From: Thioalkalivibrio sp. ALJ12
Lineage (GTDB): Bacteria; Pseudomonadota; Gammaproteobacteria; Ectothiorhodospirales; Ectothiorhodospiraceae
NCBI RefSeq assembly: GCF_000378305.1
Contig: NZ_KB899539.1
Span: 529,854 to 593,853, forward strand
Length of the DNA stretch: 64,000 nt
Direction: 5' to 3'
The translations under genes were made by a program, and so were the position numbers. Below are positions 7,639 through 16,020 of the stretch, in pieces. The first letter of the stretch is position 1, and every line of letters begins with the position of its first letter. The notes beneath the pieces are model-generated. The model was not told where the DNA came from, made no database searches, and saw only the letters and a program-made list of their open reading frames with translations.

Positions 7639-10011
7639 TCAGGAACGCGCCTCGCAGATCGCCAGGGCCAGCTGATTCCGAACCGATTTCAGAGCGCGCA
7701 GCACCAGCGGGTCCAGTTCCGTACTGCCCGGCGCCAACTCCAGGTACAGCAGCCCCACACAGCGCTCACGAACTCCCAGGGGCAGCAAGAGAAAACTACG
7801 CGCATCCAGCACATCACGGACCTCCCCCGGAATGTAGCGGCTGATCGCCGGGTCCGAACTGTCGCTGATCACCATATCCTTGCGCTGTGTCATGGCCAGC
7901 GAGAGGACATTGCCGGAGCCGGACAGAGACAAGCGCAAGCGCCCGGACAGGGATTCCGCCTCATGCCCGAACGCGGTATGGGCCACCAGCGTGCGGCGTT
8001 CCCGATCCGCCAGCATCAGCATCGCGCGGCGCAACCCCAGCACCTGGTAGATGTTTTCCAGCGCGGCCTGCACCAGCGGGTTCAGCTCGAATCCCTCGAC
8101 CATCGCATCGAGCATGTCCGTCAGCGACTCCATCAGCGCCGCCGCCTGCTCGGCCGGTGACGCCGCCCGGGAGCCCGGGCCGTCGGCCGCCAGGCCACCA
8201 TTGGCATCCAGCAGGGCCTCCTCGTCCGGAACATCGCCACCCTGCGCGGTCTCGCCAACCCCCAGATTCCGTCGCAGTTGCCGCAGATGTTCCTGCCCCT
8301 CGCGCGGCAGCTTGACCACGCTCAGAAACTGCTCGAGATGCTCGCGCCCGTCCTGAATGGCCCGGCGCATACCCGTAGCTTCGACGTCCAGCGACGCCTT
8401 GTAGCGGCGCCGCAGTTCGGCCAGGGCGAGATCCTGCTCCGCCGGGTCCTGGTGGATAATCCGGCCCGCCATCTCGCTGGCCAGGGTCACGATCCGGTGC
8501 AGACGCTGGTCCGGGTCGCGTACCGCCGGCAACGTGCCCTCGGGCGCCCGTTCGACCGCCTGCACGATCTCGCGCGGGAAGTTCCAGTCCTCCAGCACGG
8601 CACGCGCCAGTGCCTCGTACGAGAGCCCAAGCACCTGGCGCGCCGCACTGCCCTCGGAAACGCCCTGCGTCTGCCGGATCTGAATCTCGTCGGCCTCCTC
8701 GGGGAGGTAGTAGAGCGCCAACATCCGCCCGATGTCGTGGAACAACGCGCAGACGAACGCCTGTTCGCTTTCGACTCCGCCGAGCTGCCGGGCCAGCGTG
8801 CGCGCCAGCATCGCGCTGAACAGCGTCTGCACCATCGCCTGCATCAGGCGAGCGGACTGGCTCCCGCCCTTGAGGTTTTCCAGCAGGACGAGGCCTAGCG
8901 CCGCCGTGCGCACCTGCTCGAATCCCAGCAGGACGACCGCACGGGACACCGTGCGGATGTTGCCTCCGAAGTTGCTGTAGAAAGGGGAATTGGCCAGCCG
9001 CAGAAGCTTCTGGGTCGTCGCGTAGTCCTTCAGCACGGCATTCGACAGTTCGGCGACCGAGCGCTGCTGGCTGTCGCCCGAGCACTGGGTAATCTCGCGG
9101 ATGTGGGCCGAGACCCCCGGGAAATCCGGCTTGCGCCGGATCCTTCGAAGGATGAAGTCGCCCGGATCTCCCGCGTCGGACTCGCGGCCCTCGGTCACGG
9201 CGAGAAACGCCTCGCGCAGCGCCTGGGCCGTTGCGTAACGCTCGTGCGGATCGGGCCGCAGTGCCCTCAGGGCGATGGCATCCAGGCGTTCGTCGCCCTC
9301 GCCCGTGTGCTTCGACGGCGGTTCGAAGACGCCGGTTTCCATCGTATCCAGAACACCCTGGTCGGTGTCCCCGGGAAAGGCCCGACGCCCCGCCATGAGT
9401 TCGTAGAACAGCGCCCCCAGCGAGAACACGTCCCCTGCCAGTGCAGGCGTGCCGCCGCGCAGCTGCTCCGGGGCCAGGTAATGGCGCGTCTGTGTCTGAT
9501 GCCCCGCGGCCTGTTCGCTACCCTGGGGCAACGCGAGCCCCAGACCGGTGACTCGCGCATGACCATCCGCGCCCACCGTGATGTTCGCGGGCTGCAGCGA
9601 CCCATGAACAATCCCCTGCTCGTGCGCCGCCGCCAGGGCATCGACAATCTCGCGCATCAGCGCCAGGGCGCGGTCCAGCGGCAGCCGTCCCCTGGCGAGC
9701 AGGGCATCCAGCGTTTCGCCCTCGATGTACTCGCATACAAGGTAGAGGCCCTCGTCCCAGGGCCCCGCTTCGAAGATCGCCGCGCTGTGGGGGTGCCGGA
9801 AGCGGCTCACCGCGCGGGCGGAACGCATCAGTTCATCACGCGCCTCGGCATCGCCCAGGGCCTGTTGCGTCAGCGTACGCACCATCACGCGTCGGTCCAG
9901 CACGCCGTCATGCGCGACATACAGGCCGTCGCGCGCACTCTCCCCCAGTGTCTCCAGCACACGAAACCGATCGATCCAGCGTTCCTGGCTCGCGTCACGC
10001 GACCTCGCCAT
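7639..10011 (-). CDS. pseudokinase-HDOD-GAF regulatory protein
   Basis: A 790-residue three-part protein. Residues about 13-270 have a Ser/Thr kinase fold (LVCEYIEGETL, HGSLQPANI, YLAPEQL, DVFSLGALFYELMAG) but key residues are changed: beta-3 Lys is Arg45, the HRD Asp is Ser138, the catalytic-loop Lys is Gln140, and DFG reads GLG at 156-158. Residues about 295-500 are an HDOD domain (VSAHI, LLRLANSPFY, CALFHDIGRM). The last 150 residues look like a GAF domain. The ATG at 10011 has a GGGGAGGGGG ribosome-binding site; 32 upstream codons were dropped. Likely a signalling scaffold without phosphotransfer; ligand and output are unknown. Confidence 0.87.
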   Translation of the reverse strand: MARSRDASQERWIDRFRVLETLGESARDGLYVAHDGVLDRRVMVRTLTQQALGDAEARDELMRSARAVSRFRHPHSAAIFEAGPWDEGLYLVCEYIEGETLDALLARGRLPLDRALALMREIVDALAAAHEQGIVHGSLQPANITVGADGHARVTGLGLALPQGSEQAAGHQTQTRHYLAPEQLRGGTPALAGDVFSLGALFYELMAGRRAFPGDTDQGVLDTMETGVFEPPSKHTGEGDERLDAIALRALRPDPHERYATAQALREAFLAVTEGRESDAGDPGDFILRRIRRKPDFPGVSAHIREITQCSGDSQQRSVAELSNAVLKDYATTQKLLRLANSPFYSNFGGNIRTVSRAVVLLGFEQVRTAALGLVLLENLKGGSQSARLMQAMVQTLFSAMLARTLARQLGGVESEQAFVCALFHDIGRMLALYYLPEEADEIQIRQTQGVSEGSAARQVLGLSYEALARAVLEDWNFPREIVQAVERAPEGTLPAVRDPDQRLHRIVTLASEMAGRIIHQDPAEQDLALAELRRRYKASLDVEATGMRRAIQDGREHLEQFLSVVKLPREGQEHLRQLRRNLGVGETAQGGDVPDEEALLDANGGLAADGPGSRAASPAEQAAALMESLTDMLDAMVEGFELNPLVQAALENIYQVLGLRRAMLMLADRERRTLVAHTAFGHEAESLSGRLRLSLSGSGNVLSLAMTQRKDMVISDSSDPAISRYIPGEVRDVLDARSFLLLPLGVRERCVGLLYLELAPGSTELDPLVLRALKSVRNQLALAICEARS

Positions 10012-10137
10012 GCCCCCTCCCCAAAGTCGTTGCCACTCTCTCGCCCCGAGCCCCGTACCCCCGCCAAAGCGGCGGTTATACCTCCAAACGCCCCCGTGCC
10101 GGTACATTCATGATGACACGAGCCGGGGCCAGTGAGG

Positions 10138-11166
10138 TCACAGGTCGCGGGATCGCTTGTCGAGATAGGCCTTGAGGTTTGGAGGCCGGTAGTCGCGCGA
10201 CTGCCGGTAGCGTTCTTCGACCGAGGGGTGCAGCCGGGTCGGCAGCTCCGCCGGCTCGAGATCCCGGACCAGTGTGCGGCGCAGGCGATAGATGTGGCGC
10301 CGGGACTGGTGGATCGCGGCCCGAGCGTCGGGGCGCAGGCTGGCCGGGAGGTGTGGCTCGAACTCCAGCCCTGCGGCGGATGCCTGCTCCAGCATCCAGT
10401 CCAGGGGTATGTCGGCGACCTGCAGCCCCTGGGCGTCGGGTGGATAGCCACCCCCGATATCCGCGTGCACGCCCGCGAACCACTGCTGGTCCAGATCCAG
10501 CCCTTCGCGGGGTGCCCACAGGGTGGGTTCGAAGTCCGCGCGGCGCTCGTCGATGGCCAGTGCATGCCGGGCGATCCGGACATTCGGGCCCAGCTTGGTG
10601 TCGTAGAATTCATCGGTGCGGTCGAACAGCCCGAGCACCGAAAACGGGATGCCCAGTGCCCCGACGGTATCCCAGACACCCACGAAACGGATCGTCCGCG
10701 AGGGATGGCTGTGGCCCTCGCGAAAGGCGCGCGAGTGCTTGCCCTCGGGTTTGTACGCCGCCCCCAGCCGCTTGTACAGGCGAAAGGCCTCCTCGATCAG
10801 GCGTGCGTCCGGGCGCCGGAGGATCCCGCAGTTGTTGATCAGGCCGCACAGGCTGCGCACGGTGTACGCACCCCGGCTGAACCCGAACAGGAAGAGCTCC
10901 GTGCCGGAGGCGTAGTTCTGCACGATGTAGCGATAGGCATCGGTGATGTTCTTGTGGATGCCCCGCCCGGTCACCCCGCCACTGACCCGGGCGTGGTATG
11001 ACCCCACGCCCCAGTCATAGAACACCTGCTGGGTGTCGCCAGCGGCGTCGACCGGCGCCACCGCCCGAGCCAGGCGCAATACGTTCGTCGGGACGTCGGA
11101 CTCGACGTCCTCCTCCGGACGGTTCCAGGTCCCGTCCGCGCAGATCACGATACGGCGCGTCATCAT
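10138..11166 (-). CDS. DUF2235 alpha/beta-hydrolase-like protein
   Basis: A 342-residue protein of the DUF2235 family, related to Tle1-type phospholipases. It opens with RRIVICADGTWN and has the nucleophile elbow GFSRGAYTVRSL (Ser near residue 100), a second Asp in FVGVWDTVGALG, and a His region (WFAGVHADIGGGY) that can complete a catalytic triad. No type VI secretion or immunity gene is adjacent, so a housekeeping hydrolase is as likely as an effector. ATG codons at 11166 and 11163 both follow GGGAGG. Confidence 0.85.
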   Translation of the reverse strand: MMTRRIVICADGTWNRPEEDVESDVPTNVLRLARAVAPVDAAGDTQQVFYDWGVGSYHARVSGGVTGRGIHKNITDAYRYIVQNYASGTELFLFGFSRGAYTVRSLCGLINNCGILRRPDARLIEEAFRLYKRLGAAYKPEGKHSRAFREGHSHPSRTIRFVGVWDTVGALGIPFSVLGLFDRTDEFYDTKLGPNVRIARHALAIDERRADFEPTLWAPREGLDLDQQWFAGVHADIGGGYPPDAQGLQVADIPLDWMLEQASAAGLEFEPHLPASLRPDARAAIHQSRRHIYRLRRTLVRDLEPAELPTRLHPSVEERYRQSRDYRPPNLKAYLDKRSRDL

Positions 11167-11249
11167 CAGCCTCCCTGCCGCTTACCTGTCCTTCAGCCTA
11201 GACTGCACAGGGCCGATGCGCATGTCCCGACCGGTTCCCCCATGCAACG

Positions 11250-11780
11250 CTAACGTCCAATCTCGATTCGCCGCACCCCGGGGCGCTCGCCATCCTTGCG
11301 ACGGGGGACATGGACATCCAGCACCCCGTTCTTGAAGCGGGCGGATATGCCGTCCGTGTCGGCGTCGCCGGGCAGGCTCAAGACCCGGCGAAACCGCCCG
11401 TAACTGCGCTCGATCCGGTGGTAGCCTTCCTCGTCCTCTTCGTGTTCCTGGCGCTTTTCGCCCGAGACGATCAGGTCGTCGCCATCGATCGAGAGGTCGA
11501 TCTCCTCCTCCGCGATCCCGGGCACCTCCACCGAGATCCGGTAGGCCTTGCGTCCCTCGGCGATGTCCACGCTGGGCTTCAGCCACAGTGGGCCGGTACG
11601 CCCCGCGAGGGCACCGCCCCGGGCACGACCGAAGAACTGCTCGAACATCCGGTCCATCTCCTGGTGCATCCGCAGCAGCGGGTCGCCCGTGGCTTCGTCG
11701 CGCCGCGCGGGCAGGACCTCGGGCTGTTCCTGTTCCTCGCGCTTGAACCAGTTCCACGGCTTGAGCTTTTGCAGGTCCAT
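11250..11780 (-). CDS. Hsp20/alpha-crystallin small heat-shock protein
   Basis: A 176-residue ATP-independent chaperone that holds unfolding proteins. The N-terminal arm (LKPWNWFKREE) precedes the alpha-crystallin domain from about residue 70 (KPSVDIAEGRKAYRISVEVPGI) to GVLDVHVPR, with a short tail carrying an I-x-I-like RIEIG. The ATG at 11780 has a strong GAGGAGGTGACC ribosome-binding site, so the upstream extension to 11885 is rejected. A heat-shock-like promoter lies upstream, and the gene is divergent from the rhomboid gene. Confidence 0.92.
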   Translation of the reverse strand: MDLQKLKPWNWFKREEQEQPEVLPARRDEATGDPLLRMHQEMDRMFEQFFGRARGGALAGRTGPLWLKPSVDIAEGRKAYRISVEVPGIAEEEIDLSIDGDDLIVSGEKRQEHEEDEEGYHRIERSYGRFRRVLSLPGDADTDGISARFKNGVLDVHVPRRKDGERPGVRRIEIGR

Positions 11781-11839
11781 GCGGTCACCTCCTCGTATCG
11801 TGTGTCGTACGCACTTGCATTCAGGGCTCCTACCCCGAT

Positions 11840-11867
11840 ACGTAGGAAGTCGAGCGAACTTTTCAAT
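11840..11867 (-). promoter_or_regulatory. possible sigma-32-like promoter of the Hsp20 gene
   Basis: On the minus strand ATTGAAA is followed after 14 bp by CCTACGT, an imperfect match to the heat-shock pattern CTTGAAA-N13/14-CCCATNT. It lies 60 bp upstream of the Hsp20 start. The -10 match is weak, so this depends on the gene context. Confidence 0.35.
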
Positions 11868-11921
11868 ATCCAGGGCCGAACCCATCAGAAAAATCGGCCC
11901 CCCGACCGTGGCCGATCATCA

Positions 11922-12539
11922 ATGGAACAGGACTTTTACATCACGCTGTTCATCATCGCGGGTACCGTGGCGACCTCCGTCTGGGCCTGGCAGCGACCGC
12001 GCGTGATGGAACGGATGATCTACTGGCCACCGGCGGTGGCCCGCGGGGAATACTGGCGGCTGATCACCCACGGGTTCATTCACGCGGACGGCACCCATCT
12101 CGCGTTCAACATGATCACGCTGTTCTTCTTCGGGATGGCCATGGAGCGCGTGCTGGTCCCGGAGATCGGCGTACTGGGCTTTGTGGCGTTCTATCTGGCC
12201 GGCATCGTGCTGGCGATCCTGCCCACCCACCTGCGCCATCGGGACAACCGCTTCTACCGCAGCCTGGGCGCCTCGGGAGCGGTCTCGGCCGTTCTGTTCG
12301 CCTATATCCTGCTGCAGCCCTGGTCGATGCTGTTCGTGTTCTTCATCCCGATGCCGGCGATCGTTTTTGCGGCGGCTTATGTGGCCTATTCCTTCTGGGC
12401 GCAGCGCCAGGCGCGCGACAATGTGAACCACAGCGCCCACCTGTGGGGCGGTGCCTGGGGCGTAAGCTTCATGCTCCTGCTGGAACCAGCGCTGTTCGGC
12501 CGTTTCGTCCAGGAACTGTTGTCTCCCCTTGGGGGATAG
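11922..12539 (+). CDS. rhomboid family intramembrane serine protease
   Basis: A 205-residue membrane protein with about six segments. The catalytic Ser is in SLGASGAVSAV (GxSG, near residue 125) and the catalytic His in HSAHLWGGAWG (near 175); the WR motif appears as YWRLITHGFIH. It should cleave membrane protein segments within the bilayer. The start ATG at 11922 sits in the 141-bp divergent gap with the Hsp20 gene; in-frame codons upstream are antisense to Hsp20 and were dropped. Confidence 0.88.
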   Translation: MEQDFYITLFIIAGTVATSVWAWQRPRVMERMIYWPPAVARGEYWRLITHGFIHADGTHLAFNMITLFFFGMAMERVLVPEIGVLGFVAFYLAGIVLAILPTHLRHRDNRFYRSLGASGAVSAVLFAYILLQPWSMLFVFFIPMPAIVFAAAYVAYSFWAQRQARDNVNHSAHLWGGAWGVSFMLLLEPALFGRFVQELLSPLGG

Positions 12540-12620
12540 ACGTGAATCCTTCCCGGCACCCGGTGGTCCCATAAAGCGCAGCCGCACGTAACCGGCCCGG
12601 ATTTCATCCCAGGAGGTCGC

Positions 12621-13988
12621 ATGGCTCGTACCGCACACGCACACGCCCGGCCGGCCATTGGCCTCGTGGCCGGCCTAGCTTTCGCTATTGCGCCCACACC
12701 GCCACTGGCGGACCACGAAGCCCAGAACCGGATTGTCTGGCAGGATCCCGGCGAAGTCGCCCGCGGCGAGGCCTACCGAGGCCCCTGGCGCATGAATGCC
12801 TCCGAGTTTCGCTATGTGGACGATGCCTCGGTGGCGATCAACGATCATGGCGAGGTGGTGGTCGTCTGGGTTGACCAGGTAGAACAGGCGATCTTGCTGC
12901 AACGCTACGACCGCGACGGCCAGGCCGTCCTGGATGAGCCCACCCGTATCGGCGGGGAACCGGACACCTTCTCCTGGCTGCCGCGCGTCGCGATCGAGCC
13001 GACACCGGATGACGAGGACGCATTCACCGTTCACCTGCTCTGGCAGGAGATCCTGTTTACCGGGGGCGACCACGGCGGGGAGATCCTCTATGCCCGCTCC
13101 CGGGACGGGGGACGCTCCTTCGAGGATCATCAGAATCTGTCCAACTCGCGGGACGGTGCCGGCAAGGGACGCATCACCGCCCATCGCTGGGACAATGGCA
13201 GCCTGGACCTGCTGCTGGCCGCCGAGGGTCAGGTCGTCGCGGCCTGGACCGAGTACCAGGGTCCGCTGCGCGTCACCTACTCGTCCGACAATGGCGAGAG
13301 CTTCGCGGAACCCGAGACGATCAACGAAGGGGCCTACAAACCGGCCCGCGCACCGAGTCTGGCTCAGGCCCCCTCGGGACGGATCCTGCTCGCCTGGTCG
13401 GAGGGTGACAGCCCGTATGCCGACATCCGCATCGCGACCTCGGATGAACTGGGCGAAGGCTTTGCCGCACCTGCGACGGCGGTTGAAACGCCAGGTCATG
13501 CCGACGCCCCTTCGCTAGTAGTGGATGACGGAGGTACCGTGCATCTGGCGTTCGGGGCCATCCCTGCGAACGACCTGGAGGACTACCGCCAGCCCTACCA
13601 CCGCAGACTGCACATCACCCAGGCCGATGCCGACACCCTGGAGTTCGGCCCGGCGAATGAGCTCGACGCGGGTGACTGGCCGGGCGGCTTCCCCACGCTG
13701 GCGCGCTCCGCCGACCGGCTCTATCTCGTCTGGCAGCGCTATCAACACCCGACCGATCGCCCGTACGGTCTGGCGTTTACCCACGCCACGCTGGACACCC
13801 TGGCGTTCGCGCCCGTCGAGCCCGTCCCGGGCACCGTCGACCGGCCCTACAGCGGCGGGCTTCAGGGGCAGCTGAAACGGCGGATGGCGGTCAACGCGGC
13901 GGGCGAGATCGCGATCGCCCAGAGCCGCTTTGTCCCGGGCAGCCACAGCGACATCCTGTTCATCCGTGGCCAGGTGCAGGACCGCTGA
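12621..13988 (+). CDS. exported sialidase-like (BNR/Asp-box) beta-propeller protein
   Basis: A 455-residue protein with a signal peptide (AIGLVAGLAFAIAPTPPLA) and Asp-box-like motifs SRDGGRSFED and SSDNGESFAE inside repeated blades with VVVVWVD, VVAAWTE, ILLAWSE and LYLVWQR strands. The six-bladed sialidase fold is likely, but the arginine triad and catalytic Asp of true sialidases are not evident, so enzymatic function is not claimed. The ribosome-binding site AGGAGGTCGC precedes the ATG. Its TGA overlaps the next ATG by one base, coupling it to the peptidase gene. Confidence 0.72.
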   Translation: MARTAHAHARPAIGLVAGLAFAIAPTPPLADHEAQNRIVWQDPGEVARGEAYRGPWRMNASEFRYVDDASVAINDHGEVVVVWVDQVEQAILLQRYDRDGQAVLDEPTRIGGEPDTFSWLPRVAIEPTPDDEDAFTVHLLWQEILFTGGDHGGEILYARSRDGGRSFEDHQNLSNSRDGAGKGRITAHRWDNGSLDLLLAAEGQVVAAWTEYQGPLRVTYSSDNGESFAEPETINEGAYKPARAPSLAQAPSGRILLAWSEGDSPYADIRIATSDELGEGFAAPATAVETPGHADAPSLVVDDGGTVHLAFGAIPANDLEDYRQPYHRRLHITQADADTLEFGPANELDAGDWPGGFPTLARSADRLYLVWQRYQHPTDRPYGLAFTHATLDTLAFAPVEPVPGTVDRPYSGGLQGQLKRRMAVNAAGEIAIAQSRFVPGSHSDILFIRGQVQDR

Positions 13989-14911
13989 TGGCCTCGAAAT
14001 CCTTCTCGCTGATGATCCACGGCGGTGCCGGGCGCATCCGCGAGGCGCAGGACCCGCTGGTTGCCGAGCAGCACCACGCCGCGATGCTGCGGGTACTGGA
14101 GGCCGGCCGCGAGCGCCTGGCCCGCGGCGAGCGGGCACTCGATACTGTTGAATACTGCGCGGCACTGCTTGAGGACGACCCGCTATTCAACGCCGGCATC
14201 GGAGCCGCGCTGACCCGCGAGGGCACGGTCGAGCTGGACGCCGCGATCATGGAAGGTGAAACCCTCGGTGTGGGGGCTGCGGGCGCCGTTCGCGGGATCG
14301 CCAATCCCATCCGCCTGGCCCGCGCAATCCTGGAGGACGGCGCGCATGTGCTGCTGGTTGCGGAGGGTGCCGCAAGCTTTGCTCGGCAGGCCGGGCTGCC
14401 CCTGATCGACGAAAGCCGACTGATCACGGCGCAACGGCGGGAGCAACTGGAACGAACACTGCGACGCGGCACAGTCACGCTGGACCATGACGAGCCCGCC
14501 CCGGGGACCATCGGCGCGGTCGCCCGCGATCAGCACGGCCACCTGGCCGCGGCAACCTCCACAGGCGGCATGAATGGCCAACGCCCCGGCCGCGTCGGGG
14601 ACTCGCCCATCGCAGGTGCGGGCGTCTACGCCGACGATCACACCGCCGCCATCTCGGCGACCGGCCTCGGCGAGCATTTTCTACGCAGTGTCTTCGCCAA
14701 AGACCTGGCCGACCATATCGAGCTGCTGGGCCTCGGTGCCGCCGAGGCCCTCACCGCGAGCCTGCGACGGCTGCGCGAGCGACTGGACGGCTACGGCGGG
14801 GCGATCGTGATCGACCGCGAGGGGCGCTGTGCGGCCGGCACGACCACCCCACGCATGATCCGTGGCTGGATCGAGCACGGCGGCGCCAGCGAGACGCGTA
14901 TCGACCCGTAA
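13988..14911 (+). CDS. isoaspartyl peptidase/L-asparaginase (Ntn hydrolase)
   Basis: A 307-residue plant-type asparaginase, made as a precursor that cleaves itself before a threonine. HGGAG lies near residue 11, FNAGIGAALT near 68 and the cleavage site PGTIGAV places the nucleophile at Thr174; TSTGGMNGQRPGRVGDSPIAGAG follows as in EcAIII. It hydrolyses isoaspartyl dipeptides left by protein ageing and also asparagine. It overlaps the upstream propeller gene by one base, so both are read from one message. No signal peptide is seen, so it should be cytoplasmic. Confidence 0.92.
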   Translation: MASKSFSLMIHGGAGRIREAQDPLVAEQHHAAMLRVLEAGRERLARGERALDTVEYCAALLEDDPLFNAGIGAALTREGTVELDAAIMEGETLGVGAAGAVRGIANPIRLARAILEDGAHVLLVAEGAASFARQAGLPLIDESRLITAQRREQLERTLRRGTVTLDHDEPAPGTIGAVARDQHGHLAAATSTGGMNGQRPGRVGDSPIAGAGVYADDHTAAISATGLGEHFLRSVFAKDLADHIELLGLGAAEALTASLRRLRERLDGYGGAIVIDREGRCAAGTTTPRMIRGWIEHGGASETRIDP

Positions 14912-14986
14912 TCGCGGCCCATCAAGCGCGATCCAGAACAAGCCGTTACCATTCCTCGCCCACGCACGAAACCACAGGCCGCCACC

Positions 14987-15994
14987 ATGCAAGACGCCAT
15001 CGCCCGCCTCCCCAAGGTAGAGCTGCACCTGCACATCGAGGGCGCCCTGGAACCGGAACTCCTGTTCCGGCTGGCCGAGCGCAACAACGTGGAACTGCCC
15101 TATGCCTCGATCGACGAGGTGCGCGCGGCCTACCAGTTCCAGGATCTGCAGTCGTTTCTGGACATCTATTACGCGGGGGCCTGCGTCCTGCTGACCGAGC
15201 AGGACTTCTACGACCTGACGTGGGCCTATCTCCAGCGCTGCCAGCAGGATCACGTACGCCACACCGAGATCTTCTTCGACCCCCAGACGCATACCGAACG
15301 CGGCGTGGCGTTCGCGACGGTGATCGACGGCCTCACCCGCGCCCTGGGCGACGGCGAACGCGAGCTGGGCATCTCCAGTCGCCTGATCCTGTGCTTTCTG
15401 CGCCACCTGAGCGCCGAGGCCGCGATGGAGACCTTCGAGGCGGCCCTGCCCTACCGCGACCGCATTGCGGCGTTCGGCCTGGACTCGGCCGAACAGGGCA
15501 ACCCGCCGGAGAAATTCCGGGCCGTCTTCGATCGCGTGCGCGAGGCCGGCTTCCATGTCGTCGCCCACGCCGGCGAGGAGGGCCCGCCCGAATACATCCA
15601 CCAGGCCCTGGACCTGCTGCAAGTCGATCGCATCGACCATGGCGTGCAGGCCGAACAGGACCCCGCCCTACTGCAACGGCTTGCGAAGGAACAGATCCCG
15701 CTGACCGTCTGCCCGCTGTCGAACATCAAGCTCTGCGTGTTCGACCAGCTCGAGGACCACAACCTCAAGCGCCTGCTCGCTGCCGGGCTGCGGGTCACCA
15801 TCAACTCCGACGACCCCGCCTACTTCGGCGGCTACATCGGCGAAAACTTCCGCGCAACGACCGAAGCGCTAAGCCTGTCGCTCGACGACCTGGAGCAACT
15901 CGCCCGCAACGCGGTCGAAGCCGCCTTCCTGGACGATCCAGCCCGCCAGCATCTGCACGACGAAATCACGAACTGGCGCCGCAGCGTCGCCTGA
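14987..15994 (+). CDS. adenine deaminase (adenosine deaminase family)
   Basis: A 335-residue zinc hydrolase. Metal and catalytic motifs are HLHIEG (near 14), HAGEEG (near 197), DHGV and [10 protein letters not shown] (near 280). [21 protein letters not shown] and DPAYFGGY, rather than the DDPGxSG of classical ADA, match the bacterial adenine deaminases typified by Pseudomonas aeruginosa PA0148, as I recall that family. It should convert adenine to hypoxanthine in purine salvage. It follows the peptidase gene by 75 bp. Confidence 0.88.
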   Translation: MQDAIARLPKVELHLHIEGALEPELLFRLAERNNVELPYASIDEVRAAYQFQDLQSFLDIYYAGACVLLTEQDFYDLTWAYLQRCQQDHVRHTEIFFDPQTHTERGVAFATVIDGLTRALGDGERELGISSRLILCFLRHLSAEAAMETFEAALPYRDRIAAFGLDSAEQGNPPEKFRAVFDRVREAGFHVVAHAGEEGPPEYIHQALDLLQVDRIDHGVQAEQDPALLQRLAKEQIPLTVCPLSNIKLCVFDQLEDHNLKRLLAAGLRVTINSDDPAYFGGYIGENFRATTEALSLSLDDLEQLARNAVEAAFLDDPARQHLHDEITNWRRSVA

Positions 15995-16020
15995 CCCGAA
16001 TCGGACGCAGGGACGATGCT

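Noticed and set aside
10138-11166. Type VI secretion phospholipase effector call for the DUF2235 protein
   Set aside because: The fold matches Tle1-like proteins, but no VgrG, immunity or secretion gene is in the surroundings.
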